DNA of 64,000 nt from Psychrosphaera sp. B3R10 (GCF_018861025.1 NZ_JAHKQH010000001.1:61652-125651), one strand, 5' to 3'; shown: positions 54,535 through 63,592, counted from the stretch's first letter. Numbers and translations are program-made. Notes: generated by a model not told the origin, from the letters alone.

Positions 54535-54993
54535 TTATGCTGTTGCTTCGTTTGCCAACATTTTTTCAATACGAGGTTTAATGACTAATGTCATTAAACA
54601 AGAGAATGTCAGTCCAACTGGTAATGCATAAACCAAACTGTTAAAAAACATTCCAACAAACTGAGTGAGCGAAGCGTAATTGTGACCACTGATTATGGTC
54701 ACAACAGCCATGATGGATTCCATTATCAACGCCATAAAAGCACCTTGTAATAGGTTTTTCTGAACAACTGACCAAGTTGGTAAATATAGGTTTATTAATT
54801 TACTTAGGACCGTAAATATTGTCGCGCCAATAGGCAACATTACCAGTAAAGCAAAAATGAAAGAGCTAACCCAAGTACTTAGAAAGGGTTGAGATGGTTG
54901 AAGGTTGGCCAAAGTCATAATAGCCGTTATAGTGCCGACCAATATCGACATAACAGAAAGCATAATAAGTATTTTTTTAAATTTGGGTTGCAT
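54535..54993 (-). CDS. DUF2798 family membrane protein
   Basis: A 152-residue inner-membrane protein with four hydrophobic segments arranged as two similar halves (about residues 8-30, 42-63, 75-99, 111-135), as in DUF2798. The sequence around SFIFALLVMLPIGATIF and NSLVYALPVGLTFSCL shows the internal repeat. GGAG precedes the ATG. It is divergent from the MarR gene; function is unknown. Confidence 0.8.
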   Translation of the reverse strand: MQPKFKKILIMLSVMSILVGTITAIMTLANLQPSQPFLSTWVSSFIFALLVMLPIGATIFTVLSKLINLYLPTWSVVQKNLLQGAFMALIMESIMAVVTIISGHNYASLTQFVGMFFNSLVYALPVGLTFSCLMTLVIKPRIEKMLANEATA

Positions 54994-55012
54994 AACAACA
55001 CTCCACAAAATA

Positions 55013-55031
55013 TAGTTGACAAGGTCTACTA
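55013..55031. promoter_or_regulatory. MarR-type operator, copy 1
   Basis: TAGTTGACAAGGTCTACTA is an imperfect palindrome (7 of 8 arm positions) adjoining the DUF2798 start. It matches copy 2 (reverse complement) at 16 of 19 positions, supporting a real binding site. Confidence 0.65.
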
Positions 55032-55040
55032 TATTTTAAT

Positions 55041-55059
55041 TGGTTGACCTTATCAACTA
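55041..55059. promoter_or_regulatory. MarR-type operator, copy 2
   Basis: TGGTTGACCTTATCAACTA, the inverted near-copy of copy 1, lies 28 bases away centre to centre on the MarR side. The two sites likely bind MarR dimers and repress both divergent promoters. Confidence 0.65.
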
Positions 55060-55101
55060 CTTTTTTTTAATAAATACTATTTGTATTGCTTTGGGGGATC
55101 T

Positions 55102-55515
55102 ATGGAATTAAGTGAAGCTATTTTTAATTTAGTACATTCGGTGCGTAATAATATCAAACATGAGTTAAACCAATTGGACTCTGGTTTATCACCTATGCAT
55201 TTTAAATCACTAAAAGTGATTTCTATGATTGATGATTGTACTGGCCAAAAATTGGCTGACTTTATGGGCCGTGATAAAGCACAAATCAACCGCTTAGTTA
55301 AAGAGTTAGTCAATCAAGAATTAATCACAAAAGAAGAGAATAAAAATGACAAACGAAGTCAATTTTTAGTCTTATCTACCAAGGCATTAGAACTTATGAG
55401 AATGTTCAAAAATTCTGAAAAACACGTATTTAATAAAATGATTGTCGGTATACCACCAGAGCAAATTGAGCATTTTATCGAGTTAACGAAAAAACTTAAA
55501 AACAATCTAGATTAA
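55102..55515 (+). CDS. MarR-family transcriptional regulator
   Basis: A 137-residue winged-helix protein: LKVISMIDDCTGQKLADFMGRDKAQINRLVKELVNQELITKEENKNDKRSQFLVLSTKAL holds the recognition helix and wing. The ATG at 55102 follows GGGGGA; a TTG seven codons earlier is in frame but less likely. It is divergent from the DUF2798/siderophore-interacting pair and probably represses them together with itself. The ligand is unknown. Confidence 0.9.
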   Translation: MELSEAIFNLVHSVRNNIKHELNQLDSGLSPMHFKSLKVISMIDDCTGQKLADFMGRDKAQINRLVKELVNQELITKEENKNDKRSQFLVLSTKALELMRMFKNSEKHVFNKMIVGIPPEQIEHFIELTKKLKNNLD

Positions 55516-55794
55516 GGCGCATAACGGACAAAATTCATTTGTTATTACCGCCTTAGACAGTTCTAATTTTCAAAATAGGAGTACCTATTTGAACGATGTT
55601 GCAAACATTCTTAACAGCCACTCCGTTATCTTTTGTTCTGTTACTCCTCAAAAAATCTGTACTATTTACAATTAGAAACACCCCACCGCAAGCAAATACA
55701 ATTCGATACAATTTTTACATAAACCGATACGCCTTTTTGCTATGCTGTGCATTAAGATCCTTGTCATCTAGTCAAAACAAGTTGTATGTAAATT

Positions 55795-56892
55795 ATGGAA
55801 AACACTAATAAATCGGCTCCAAACTCAATGTTAAATACGGTTGTTCTAACTTCATTTTTAGCGTTCTCAGCGGGCAGTTTTGCCGAAGACGAAAGCAATA
55901 AAGACAAAGAAATTAAGACGGAGTTAACTGAAGTCGAAAACAATAAAGACAAAGAAATTGAGGCGGAGTTAACTGAAGTCGAAAAAGCTAGCCAAGAGCG
56001 ATTACACGACAAAAAAGGCCGAGGCCGCTATAAAAAGGTAACGATAAGTGAAGATAAAAGTTACTACACAATAGATGGCAAAGAAGAACTTGGTCCAAAT
56101 CCAGTCGATGGCGAAACATTTTTTGTAAAATACAGTCGTGAAAAGTACGAATATTGGGGAGAACATGACGATGATGGGATCAATTACCGGATCAGAAACT
56201 TCAATGACCGCGACGGTTTCTATTTAGCTTACAGTGCAGTCAGCAGTTCTGGTGATGACTTTTACCAGTCGGGTGACCAAAGTAATGCCTCATTTGATAC
56301 TCACTTTAGTTACAGAATTCAATTTTTAAGTCTGTTTGTTGAGTCTCCAGGATTGAACTCGCGTCGTCTGCATGGTTTATATGCCAGTAATGCCTGGGGG
56401 ATTAATTTCTACAATAATGACAATTGGTCATTTGATATCTACAAGCAAACAAATACCAAAAAAGTTGAAGGTTTAGCGGAGATCCAAAACCGAAACGAAG
56501 GTAAGCGAGCAGGTATCAGAGCCACCGGATATTTCGACAATAGCCAACTGCAATTCATCTACAGCCCTTATAGTTCATCGGGCCCTAAAGAAGATGGTAT
56601 TGAAGCATCTTTGTCCTACACACATTACTGGCAAGTTAAAAACTGGAATATTTACGGTAGCATCGGTGCTCAATATCAATCGGAAGAAGTAGCCGATTTT
56701 TATTACCCAGACGCTAGCACAGACCAAAGTAGGGTTAATACATCCGCAGAGCTAGGTTTAGAATACGCACTGAATGAACATTGGGTTTTGGGTGGATTTG
56801 CATCATATAACGAATTGCCAAGTCAGCGATCGGATATTCAAGATGCGACAACAGGTTCTCGTGCAGGACTACTTCTCACCTTTGTTTTTTAA
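55795..56892 (+). CDS. MipA/OmpV family outer-membrane protein
   Basis: A 365-residue protein. After a possible 11-residue extension comes a signal peptide (MLNTVVLTSFLAFSAGSFA; a second Met at 55828 may be the true start), then a Lys/Glu-rich duplicated segment, and a beta-barrel of the MipA/OmpV type ending in TGSRAGLLLTFVF. The family comprises scaffold-like or small-molecule-sensing outer-membrane proteins. It is followed by DUF3019 and a two-component system, an arrangement recurrent in Alteromonadales and suggesting that the pair is an output or sensor of that system. Confidence 0.82.
   Translation: MENTNKSAPNSMLNTVVLTSFLAFSAGSFAEDESNKDKEIKTELTEVENNKDKEIEAELTEVEKASQERLHDKKGRGRYKKVTISEDKSYYTIDGKEELGPNPVDGETFFVKYSREKYEYWGEHDDDGINYRIRNFNDRDGFYLAYSAVSSSGDDFYQSGDQSNASFDTHFSYRIQFLSLFVESPGLNSRRLHGLYASNAWGINFYNNDNWSFDIYKQTNTKKVEGLAEIQNRNEGKRAGIRATGYFDNSQLQFIYSPYSSSGPKEDGIEASLSYTHYWQVKNWNIYGSIGAQYQSEEVADFYYPDASTDQSRVNTSAELGLEYALNEHWVLGGFASYNELPSQRSDIQDATTGSRAGLLLTFVF
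55896..55985 (+). repeat. Tandem duplication of 45 bp within the MipA/OmpV gene
   Basis: Two adjacent 45-base units, in frame, differ at only two positions (AAGACG vs GAGGCG). Each encodes 15 residues (NKDKEIKTELTEVEN / NKDKEIEAELTEVEK), a charged helix-like segment after the signal peptide. Confidence 0.95.
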
Positions 56893-56908
56893 GGTGAGAA
56901 GCGAAATC

Positions 56909-57322
56909 ATGCAATTCACATTTAATCATGCTGTAAACAGGTTAATATTAGGAAAGCTCAGTTTATTACTGACCATATTCACTATGTCACCTGCGAATGC
57001 GGCAAACGAAACGTTAACCATTACGCCAGATCAATGCGTTGCATTAACACAGGGTCAACGGTGTTATGTCGACGCGACCTTAACGTGGACGTCTCCAACA
57101 GTTGGCAACTATTGTTTATATTCTTCCCAGCAAGTCAAACCTTTGACCTGCTGGCAACTGAAAAATAGTGGCCAATTTAGTCGAGAATTTGCCGATGACA
57201 AAAATATTATATTTACTCTAAAAATTGAGAACGAAGCGGCAGAAATCGCAACGCAGCAACTCAAAATAACATGGGTACATCAAAAACGCGGACAACCACG
57301 AATGTGGTGGCGAATATTCTAA
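56909..57322 (+). CDS. DUF3019 family secreted protein
   Basis: A 137-residue protein with a signal peptide (MQFTFNHAVNRLILGKLSLLLTIFTMSPANA). The mature part has Cys at PDQCVAL, RCYVDATLTW, NYCLYSSQQ and LTCWQL, likely two disulfides, and an Ig-like beta pattern. ATG at 56909 lies 16 bases after MipA; the longer overlapping frame is not needed. DUF3019 proteins accompany MipA and this kind of two-component system in marine gammaproteobacteria. Function is unknown. Confidence 0.8.
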   Translation: MQFTFNHAVNRLILGKLSLLLTIFTMSPANAANETLTITPDQCVALTQGQRCYVDATLTWTSPTVGNYCLYSSQQVKPLTCWQLKNSGQFSREFADDKNIIFTLKIENEAAEIATQQLKITWVHQKRGQPRMWWRIF

Positions 57323-57368
57323 CTATAAGAGTCAACCATGACAATAAGCCAAAAACGAGAGATGTTGC

Positions 57369-58106
57369 ATGACAGATAATTTCAAGCCCCACATACTGTT
57401 AGTCGAAGATGACAAAGCGCTTGCGGAGTGGATATGTGATTATTTGCGATTGCGACATTTTGATGTAACACATACAACTCGGGGAGATGATGCAGTTGAG
57501 CTAATTAACGATATCAACCCAGATGTTGTTTTGCTCGACGGCATGTTACCTGGACTCGATGGTTTGGATGTCTGCAAACAAGTACGTCCACATTTTAGTA
57601 ACGGGATCATAATGATCACCGCCAGAGACGAAGAAGTTGACGAAGTACTTGGTCTGGAAATGGGCGCCGATGATTTTTTAGTAAAACCGATCCGAGCAAG
57701 GGCATTACTCACACGCATTAACCTAATATTGAAGCGTCAAGAACAACTCAAAAATCTAAACCTAAACCAAGAAACTCAACATGATAACCAAGCCCCTTCT
57801 GAACTGTCATTTGGTTCATTGACTGTTAATCAAGCAACGCAAGTCGTAAGCCTAGGCGGGCAAATTCTAAAAGTGTCTTCAAAAGAATTCGAATTGCTGT
57901 GGGTTTTAGCAAAACATGCTGGGGAAGTGATCAGCAGAGAGCGATTAGTCACCGAGTTGCGAGGTTTTGATTACGACGGGTTTGACCGTTCCATCGATAT
58001 ACGTATTTCCAAATTGCGGAAAAAGTTACTTGATGACGCCAGTAATCCATTTCGGATAAAAACCGTTTGGGGTAAAGGTTACTTATTTGTTAAGGACGCT
58101 TGGTAA
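57369..58106 (+). CDS. OmpR-family response regulator
   Basis: A 245-residue regulator. The receiver has the acidic pair in LVEDDKALAEW, phosphoacceptor Asp in VVLLDGMLPGLDG (about residue 56) and the Lys in VKPIRAR. The winged helix (about 140-240) ends in the usual RSIDIRISKLRKKLLDD...KTVWGKGYLFV. Its stop overlaps the start of the kinase gene (TAATG). It probably controls the mipA-DUF3019 genes upstream. Confidence 0.92.
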   Translation: MTDNFKPHILLVEDDKALAEWICDYLRLRHFDVTHTTRGDDAVELINDINPDVVLLDGMLPGLDGLDVCKQVRPHFSNGIIMITARDEEVDEVLGLEMGADDFLVKPIRARALLTRINLILKRQEQLKNLNLNQETQHDNQAPSELSFGSLTVNQATQVVSLGGQILKVSSKEFELLWVLAKHAGEVISRERLVTELRGFDYDGFDRSIDIRISKLRKKLLDDASNPFRIKTVWGKGYLFVKDAW

Positions 58107-59401
58107 TGCGGATATTAATTGTCTCATTAATCACGTCGGTTTTTGTTGCTACGGTGAGCCTAGGTTGGTTATTCGACTACTTATATAATCAATATGTACA
58201 AGACGATACAAAAACACCAGTGAGCAGTATTACCGCCATTGAACAATTTGGTTCTGATCTGCAATCCATGCTAATAAACGGTCAGCATTCGCAACAAGCA
58301 TTAGTGTCATTAATTTCACAATGGCCAGACACAGGTAACTATAAGCTGTCACTCATGCCAATTCACAGTTTGTCTTTACCTAAAAAGCTCAGGCAACAAC
58401 TTATTGCGGGTGAACCTCTCACCCTTGCAAGTGAAGACGACATCGCCATTTATTATTACCTAACCAACAATCAGCAATTATTAGTGCTCACTAGCCCTTT
58501 GATGAACCAACAAACGCCAACGTCGTTAAATCGTTATGTTTTTACTGGCTTATTTTATTTATGTTTATTGCTACTCATGTTGCTTTGGCTTTACCCACTG
58601 ATTAACCGCCTTTTGGCATTAAGGCAGATGGCAAAAGCATTTGGCCAAGGGAAGTTAGAACAGCGTGTAAACGTAGGCTCGATTTCATACATTCGAGATT
58701 TAGAAATCGAGTTTAACCACATGGCCCAGCGCATAAGCGACCTAGTTGGTGATGTGAAATTATTAAGCAGTGCCGTATCACATGACTTACGAACCCCTTT
58801 AGCCACCATACGTTTTGGCATGGATACGCTGCAGGAAGAAGACGATCCTGAACTTCGTAAAAAGTTTGAGCAGCGGATCAGTGACAACGTTGATGAAATG
58901 ATTGAATTGGTCGAGATTTTACTTAATTATGCCCGTCTCGATCAAAGCTTAGTTACTGTTGATAAAGCAACAATAAAGCTAACACCCGTCTTAGAACAGA
59001 TCATAAACAATCAACATAACCCACAAATTCAATTTTTCTTAAAACATCCGCACAACAACGATATAACGGTTTATGCCGACAACAAATACTTGTCTATGTT
59101 GCTTAAAAACCTTATTAAGAATGCCACACAACATTGCCAAAAAAAGGTAACGATAACCATCGAAGATAGTGCAGAACAAGTGTTAATTGTTGTCAGTGAT
59201 GACGGTGCAGGAATTGAGGAATCCCAACGCGAACAGATCATCAAACCTTTTGTTAGAGGCAAAGCCGAACACAAAGGTTATGGCATCGGCTTGGCAATAG
59301 TCCAACGTATTTTACATTGGCATAACGGCACTTTAACAATTGGTAATGATGACGAACTCGGCGGTGCCAAGTTCAGTGTTACTTTGCCAAAGCAAGGTTA
59401 A
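58106..59401 (+). CDS. Sensor histidine kinase partner of the OmpR-type regulator
   Basis: A 431-residue inner-membrane kinase: a first helix (residues 3-25), a short periplasmic sensor domain (about 26-150), a second helix (FTGLFYLCLLLLMLLWLYPLI), HAMP, HisKA with the His in SHDLRTPLATIRFG, and HATPase with N-box LLKNLIKNA and DDGAGI. ATG at 58106 shares a base with the response regulator stop. The signal could be a membrane-acting compound, as for related MipA-linked systems; this is inference. Confidence 0.9.
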   Translation: MRILIVSLITSVFVATVSLGWLFDYLYNQYVQDDTKTPVSSITAIEQFGSDLQSMLINGQHSQQALVSLISQWPDTGNYKLSLMPIHSLSLPKKLRQQLIAGEPLTLASEDDIAIYYYLTNNQQLLVLTSPLMNQQTPTSLNRYVFTGLFYLCLLLLMLLWLYPLINRLLALRQMAKAFGQGKLEQRVNVGSISYIRDLEIEFNHMAQRISDLVGDVKLLSSAVSHDLRTPLATIRFGMDTLQEEDDPELRKKFEQRISDNVDEMIELVEILLNYARLDQSLVTVDKATIKLTPVLEQIINNQHNPQIQFFLKHPHNNDITVYADNKYLSMLLKNLIKNATQHCQKKVTITIEDSAEQVLIVVSDDGAGIEESQREQIIKPFVRGKAEHKGYGIGLAIVQRILHWHNGTLTIGNDDELGGAKFSVTLPKQG

Positions 59402-59473
59402 TCCTTCCTAAAAACACGTGTGTTATCCAGTTTTATAAGCTTATTTGGATTTGCCCAAAAGCACACATACAAA

Positions 59474-59507
59474 AAAGCCAGCTTTAGACTTTTTGTCAGC
59501 TGGCTTT
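59474..59507. terminator. Bidirectional terminator between the kinase and EF-hand genes
   Basis: AAAGCCAGCT and AGCTGGCTTT form a perfect 10-bp stem. On the minus strand six T residues follow (GGCTTTTTTG), giving a strong terminator for the EF-hand gene; on the plus strand the tail is TTTCTC, weaker, for the kinase. Confidence 0.85.
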
Positions 59508-59565
59508 CTCAAATATGGATCAATCACAATTAACCCGTTTGGCGATGTATCATCGCTTAAGCGTA

Positions 59566-59832
59566 TTAAAGAGCGGCTAATTCTTCCGCACTTAATTGAC
59601 CGTCTTTGTTTGCATCAAGAGAATCAAAGTTAGAGATAAGTTCGCTGATGTTACTAGCTGATGCTTCCGATTTACTTAATTGACCATCACCGTCAGTATC
59701 ATATTGACTAATTAAATCACCTTGGTCTTTTTCTACTGCAGACTCAAGGTCACTTGCGGTTGCCGTCGCAGCAGCAAAAGCAGTGAATACAGCAAAAATT
59801 TCTACTAAAGTTACTTTATTTAATTTCAACAT
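59566..59832 (-). CDS. Small secreted EF-hand calcium-binding protein
   Basis: An 88-residue protein with a signal peptide (MLKLNKVTLVEIFAVFTAFAAATATA) and two EF-hand loops: DTDGDGQLSKSE (about residues 44-55) and DANKDGQLSAEE (about 73-84), both with Asp/Glu at the Ca2+-binding positions. AAGGAA precedes the ATG. Upstream lie a near-consensus sigma-54 promoter and TGTC-N10-GACA sites, so GlrR (encoded divergently) probably activates it. It could buffer or sense periplasmic Ca2+. Confidence 0.85.
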   Translation of the reverse strand: MLKLNKVTLVEIFAVFTAFAAATATASDLESAVEKDQGDLISQYDTDGDGQLSKSEASASNISELISNFDSLDANKDGQLSAEELAAL

Positions 59833-59890
59833 TGTAAATTCCTTATTATTAAAAGTTTATGCAGTAGTAAATCTACTTACGATTGGTATA

Positions 59891-59908
59891 TTGCACCAGA
59901 CGTGCCAA
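59891..59908 (-). promoter_or_regulatory. Sigma-54 promoter of the EF-hand gene
   Basis: On the minus strand TTGGCACGTCTGGTGCAA matches the sigma-54 consensus YTGGCACG-N4-TTGCW with one mismatch (G for T at -14) and the invariant GG and GC are 10 bases apart. The predicted transcription start near 59881 leaves a leader of about 50 bases before the ATG at 59832. Confidence 0.85.
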
Positions 59909-59959
59909 CGTGTAAGTTATTGTTTTTAATAAATTATTTCCCAACCACTCCGCTTTACC

Positions 59960-59977
59960 TGTCGCCAAATAGCAACA
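59960..59977. promoter_or_regulatory. GlrR-type site, near-consensus
   Basis: TGTC-N10-AACA differs from the known GlrR recognition motif TGTC-N10-GACA at one position. It is centred about 87 bases upstream of the predicted sigma-54 start site, a usual enhancer distance. It shares TGTCGCCA with the distal site. Confidence 0.55.
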
Positions 59978-60080
59978 GTAATAATTATTAAAAATAGATT
60001 TTTTACTCTAAACTGCGATAATCAAAAAACATTATTAATAAAACCAATAACTTAAGTTAACACTAAGACTGAAATTTGAC

Positions 60081-60098
60081 TGTCGCCATTCGAAGACA
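60081..60098. promoter_or_regulatory. GlrR-type enhancer site, perfect
   Basis: TGTC-GCCATTCGAA-GACA matches exactly the inverted-repeat motif TGTC-N10-GACA described for GlrR at glmY in enterobacteria. It is centred about 208 bases upstream of the predicted sigma-54 start and about 84 bases before the glrK start codon, so it could also serve autoregulation. Confidence 0.75.
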
Positions 60099-60173
60099 CG
60101 ATTGTTTATGACGTTAAAACAAGGTTAAATCGTTATGGGAATTAATAGGTAATAAAGCGAGATGAACAGATAA

Positions 60174-61655
60174 ATGCATAAATGGTTGCAGCGCATATCC
60201 AACATTAACATTTCAATTAAAACGCTCACTTTACTTGGTTTTAGCTTAGTTGCTTTACCTTTAGTGTTTGCGTTCTTATATAGTGCCAAACAAGTGAATA
60301 ACTTGTCTCAGCAAGGCACCTCAGCAATTTTTAATGTGGCCGAATTAGTTGAACGAAATCGAAAGGTCAGCCATGTGCAATCTAGGCTAGAGCGATTTGC
60401 TGGGCAATATGCAGTATTAAAAGACGACGATTTACTAGACAGCTTTAAACAACAATGCCAATTACTAGAGTCCACACTGAGTTCTAGTTTCAATAGTTAT
60501 AAAGACAAGGCGCTTATTAAAGTGATCCAATCCTATTTGTGGCAACTAAAAAAAATTAGAGACCTCCTCGCCAAACCACACGCTTTACTTCAACTTGAGG
60601 ATGTTCAGGTTGAGTTCCGTACTTTGGCCAAGTTAAATCAGCAACTCGCTTTGCGATCTAATCAGTTAGTAAATAACCAAGCCCACAAAATGATGCGTTC
60701 GGCAGCTCGCATAGAACAAACGATGTTTTTGAGTTTGTATACGATCCCAATCACTTTAATCATCGCCGTCATTTTTATTACTCTTATCATTCAGCCTTTA
60801 AAAAGGTTGCAGTCGCAGATAAAAAGATTAGAACAGGGTAATTTTAAACAACCAATTACCCTGCGGGGCTCAACGGAGATGGTTGAAATTGCTGAAGCTT
60901 TAGAATTAATGCGATGTCGGTTGCATGAATTGGAGTTACAAAAGTCGAGTTTTATTCGCCATATTTCACACGAACTTAAAACACCGCTGGCGGCGATCCG
61001 AGAAGGTACAGAGCTCATTTACGACAATAGCGTGGGTGAGCTTAATCAAGCCCAACAAGAGATCACCGATATCATTCGACTCAGCGTGTCACGCCTACAG
61101 ATGTTAATTGAAGACTTGTTGGATTTTAACATTGTACTAGATTCCACCAGTTTACAGGACACCCAGTTTGTCGATATTAACAAGCTCGTTGAAGAGTGCC
61201 TTGAATTGAGGCGACTGGACATTAATCGCAAAAAACTGACTGTTCAAACCCAAATAAATAGCGTCGCTTTGCAATGTAACAGCAAACAACTAAATGTGGT
61301 GGTCGATAACCTGCTATCCAACGCAATTAAGTTTTCGCCTTCTAACGGAGTGATTAAAATCAAAGCCTCGAACGAAGAAGATAGACTTGTCTTCAGTATG
61401 ACAGACCAAGGCCCTGGGATCCCGACGACTGCATTTGATGACGTATTCACCGCTTTCTACCAAGGCCCGACAAAACATAATAGCCCAATAAAAAGTAGCG
61501 GTTTAGGTTTAACGATAGTGAAAGAGTTACTAATGAGATTAAATGGCAATATCACTATTAATAGCGATACTGCATCCCCAAGTTTCACCCAATTTGTTAT
61601 TCAATTGCCATTAACTAGGCAGGTCAGTCAGCGGCAAATGGAAAGTAGGAAATAA
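60174..61655 (+). CDS. glrK: Sensor histidine kinase GlrK (QseE)
   Basis: A 493-residue inner-membrane kinase: helix 1 (about 17-37), a helical periplasmic domain with NVAELVERNRKV (about 38-180), helix 2 (about 183-205), HAMP, HisKA with FIRHISHELKTPLAAIREGTELIYD, the signature of GlrK, and HATPase (VVDNLLSNAIKFSP, DQGPGIP, SSGLGLTIVKEL). It phosphorylates the sigma-54 activator GlrR. First gene of glrK-qseG-glrR; its stop overlaps the ATG of qseG (TAATG). Confidence 0.93.
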   Translation: MHKWLQRISNINISIKTLTLLGFSLVALPLVFAFLYSAKQVNNLSQQGTSAIFNVAELVERNRKVSHVQSRLERFAGQYAVLKDDDLLDSFKQQCQLLESTLSSSFNSYKDKALIKVIQSYLWQLKKIRDLLAKPHALLQLEDVQVEFRTLAKLNQQLALRSNQLVNNQAHKMMRSAARIEQTMFLSLYTIPITLIIAVIFITLIIQPLKRLQSQIKRLEQGNFKQPITLRGSTEMVEIAEALELMRCRLHELELQKSSFIRHISHELKTPLAAIREGTELIYDNSVGELNQAQQEITDIIRLSVSRLQMLIEDLLDFNIVLDSTSLQDTQFVDINKLVEECLELRRLDINRKKLTVQTQINSVALQCNSKQLNVVVDNLLSNAIKFSPSNGVIKIKASNEEDRLVFSMTDQGPGIPTTAFDDVFTAFYQGPTKHNSPIKSSGLGLTIVKELLMRLNGNITINSDTASPSFTQFVIQLPLTRQVSQRQMESRK

Positions 61656-62212
61656 TGAATAAATCTAAAACATGGCTATCGCATCTCGCAATGTTGTTTG
61701 TAGTGAGTCAATTCATTGTGGGTTGTCATTTACTTAGCGACTTTAAAAGCGAACGCCCACACACGACAAAAACAATTAAAAACGACAACTTGGTAGATTA
61801 TTACCTTTGGCTAAATAAATTAACAAATGAGCAAATTACCTCAGAGTACCAGCAGAATTTAAGGCTAGGTAAGGAGCAACAGCAGGCAAAATTAAAGTTA
61901 ATGTTAATTCAAAGCTTACCTAAAAAAGATTTTTATAATCCAAAACAGGCTTTGGCAGATTACAAAAAACGAACTGTATCGTTAACCGAGCAAGAGCAGT
62001 TACTTTTAGATTTGCTGGCTCGTCAATTACAAACACAAATTTCGCTTGATCAAGCATTAGCTGTAGCACAAAAAAAACAGATGAAGGTAAATAAACAGCT
62101 TAAAAAACAAAAGGCTGCAATAGACTCTCTTAAAACTGAAAACCTATTATTGCAAAGTCAGATTGCACAATTGAAGCAAATCGAAAATTCCATCAACATT
62201 AACGGGCAATAA
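61655..62212 (+). CDS. qseG: QseG-like outer-membrane lipoprotein of the GlrK/GlrR system
   Basis: A 185-residue lipoprotein with a signal peptide and lipobox VGC at residues 22-24 (FIVGCHLL). The mature part is helical, ending in a long Lys/Gln-rich coiled coil (about 125-180). In E. coli, QseG (YfhG) interacts with and activates the kinase QseE/GlrK. Position between glrK and glrR is the conserved arrangement; sequence similarity is low, so the name rests largely on context. Confidence 0.75.
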   Translation: MNKSKTWLSHLAMLFVVSQFIVGCHLLSDFKSERPHTTKTIKNDNLVDYYLWLNKLTNEQITSEYQQNLRLGKEQQQAKLKLMLIQSLPKKDFYNPKQALADYKKRTVSLTEQEQLLLDLLARQLQTQISLDQALAVAQKKQMKVNKQLKKQKAAIDSLKTENLLLQSQIAQLKQIENSININGQ

Positions 62213-62215
62213 ACC

Positions 62216-63592
62216 ATGAGTGATACAACCGATACGAGTCCACAAGACCGAGTTTTAATTGTCGATGATGATCCCAGTTTATTACGATTATTAACCATAC
62301 GGTTAACTGCTGCGAACTACCTTGTGAAGTCGGCGGCATCTGCTAAAGAAGCCCTAGGTGCATTAAACGGCTTTAATCCTCAGCTTGTAATTAGCGATTT
62401 GCGTATGGAAGGCATGGATGGAATGGCATTGTTCGAACGGATTCGTCTACAATCACCCAACTTGCCAGTCATCATTATGACTGCCCACGGCACAATTCCA
62501 GATGCAATTAACGCCACTAAACAAGGTGTGTTTAGTTTTCTAACTAAGCCCTTTGAAAGCCAAGAATTGCTCGATACTGTAAAACAAGCATTGCGACTAC
62601 GACCTGCCCTTGCCATTGACTCCCCTGGCGACGAAAGTCATCAATGGCGACAAAACATTATATCGCGCAGTGCCACCATGGAAACCTTATTGCAACAAAC
62701 GTATCAAGTGGCCCAAAGTGATTTTAGTATTTTAATACAAGGTCAAAGTGGTACAGGTAAAGAGTTGTTAGCTCAAGCGATTCACCATGCCAGCGAACGC
62801 CGAGACCGACCTTTTACTGCGATCAATTGCGCGGCAGTACCAGAAAACTTATTAGAGTCTGAGTTATTTGGTCACAGAAAAGGCGCATTTACGGGAGCCG
62901 ACAAACACCACACAGGATTGTTTGAGTCCAGTAATGGTGGGACCTTATTTTTAGATGAAATCGGCGATATGCCTCTAAATTTTCAGGTCAAACTGTTGCG
63001 GGCCATTCAAGAAAAAGAAATCCGACCCGTTGGCAGTACCGAAACAATCAAAGTGGATGTCAGGCTCATTTCCGCAACCCACAAAAATTTGCAACAAGGT
63101 ATAAAGGAGCAACAATTTCGAGAAGACTTGTACTACCGTCTCAATGTTGTCGAACTCACTCTTCCGCCTCTATGCGAACGTCGTGAGGATATCCCATTAT
63201 TAGCGAATTTCTTTTTGAACCGTATATCAGACAAAGCAAATATAACCGTCAATGGCTTTAGCCAAGAAGCATTGGAGTTATTAATTTGTGCCCCATGGCC
63301 GGGCAACATACGTCAGTTGCAAAATGTGATAGAGCAATGTGTTGCGTTATCGACAGAATCGGTGATCAGTGAAACACTAGTGCGAAATGCATTGCGCGAA
63401 GCCCCTAATGGACATCCATCATTTCAAGAAGCCCGTGAGCAATTTGAACGTGACTATCTCACTTCAGTATTAAAAGCGACGTCGGGAAATGTGTCACAAG
63501 CGGCTAAACTTTCAAAACGTAATCGCACTGAATTTTACAAACTGCTCAACAAACACCACTTAGATCCAGAAGCGTTTCGTGACGAGCCATAG
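62216..63592 (+). CDS. glrR: Sigma-54-dependent response regulator GlrR (QseF)
   Basis: A 458-residue NtrC-type activator. Receiver: [11 protein letters not shown], Asp in [12 protein letters not shown], Lys in LTKPFES. Central AAA+ domain: Walker [13 protein letters not shown], the sigma-54 contact loop GAFTGA in [12 protein letters not shown], Walker [15 protein letters not shown]-terminal Fis-type [25 protein letters not shown]. The perfect GAFTGA loop means it can activate sigma-54 promoters, such as the one before the EF-hand gene. It is 3 bases after qseG. Confidence 0.95.
   Translation: MSDTTDTSPQDRVLIVDDDPSLLRLLTIRLTAANYLVKSAASAKEALGALNGFNPQLVISDLRMEGMDGMALFERIRLQSPNLPVIIMTAHGTIPDAINATKQGVFSFLTKPFESQELLDTVKQALRLRPALAIDSPGDESHQWRQNIISRSATMETLLQQTYQVAQSDFSILIQGQSGTGKELLAQAIHHASERRDRPFTAINCAAVPENLLESELFGHRKGAFTGADKHHTGLFESSNGGTLFLDEIGDMPLNFQVKLLRAIQEKEIRPVGSTETIKVDVRLISATHKNLQQGIKEQQFREDLYYRLNVVELTLPPLCERREDIPLLANFFLNRISDKANITVNGFSQEALELLICAPWPGNIRQLQNVIEQCVALSTESVISETLVRNALREAPNGHPSFQEAREQFERDYLTSVLKATSGNVSQAAKLSKRNRTEFYKLLNKHHLDPEAFRDEP

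Larger units (their letters stand above)
59833..60173. other. Divergent regulatory region between the EF-hand gene and glrK
   Basis: A 341-base region carrying a sigma-54-type promoter pointing left and two GlrR-type sites, as listed separately. The rest is AT-rich; an own promoter for glrK was not identified. Confidence 0.6.
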
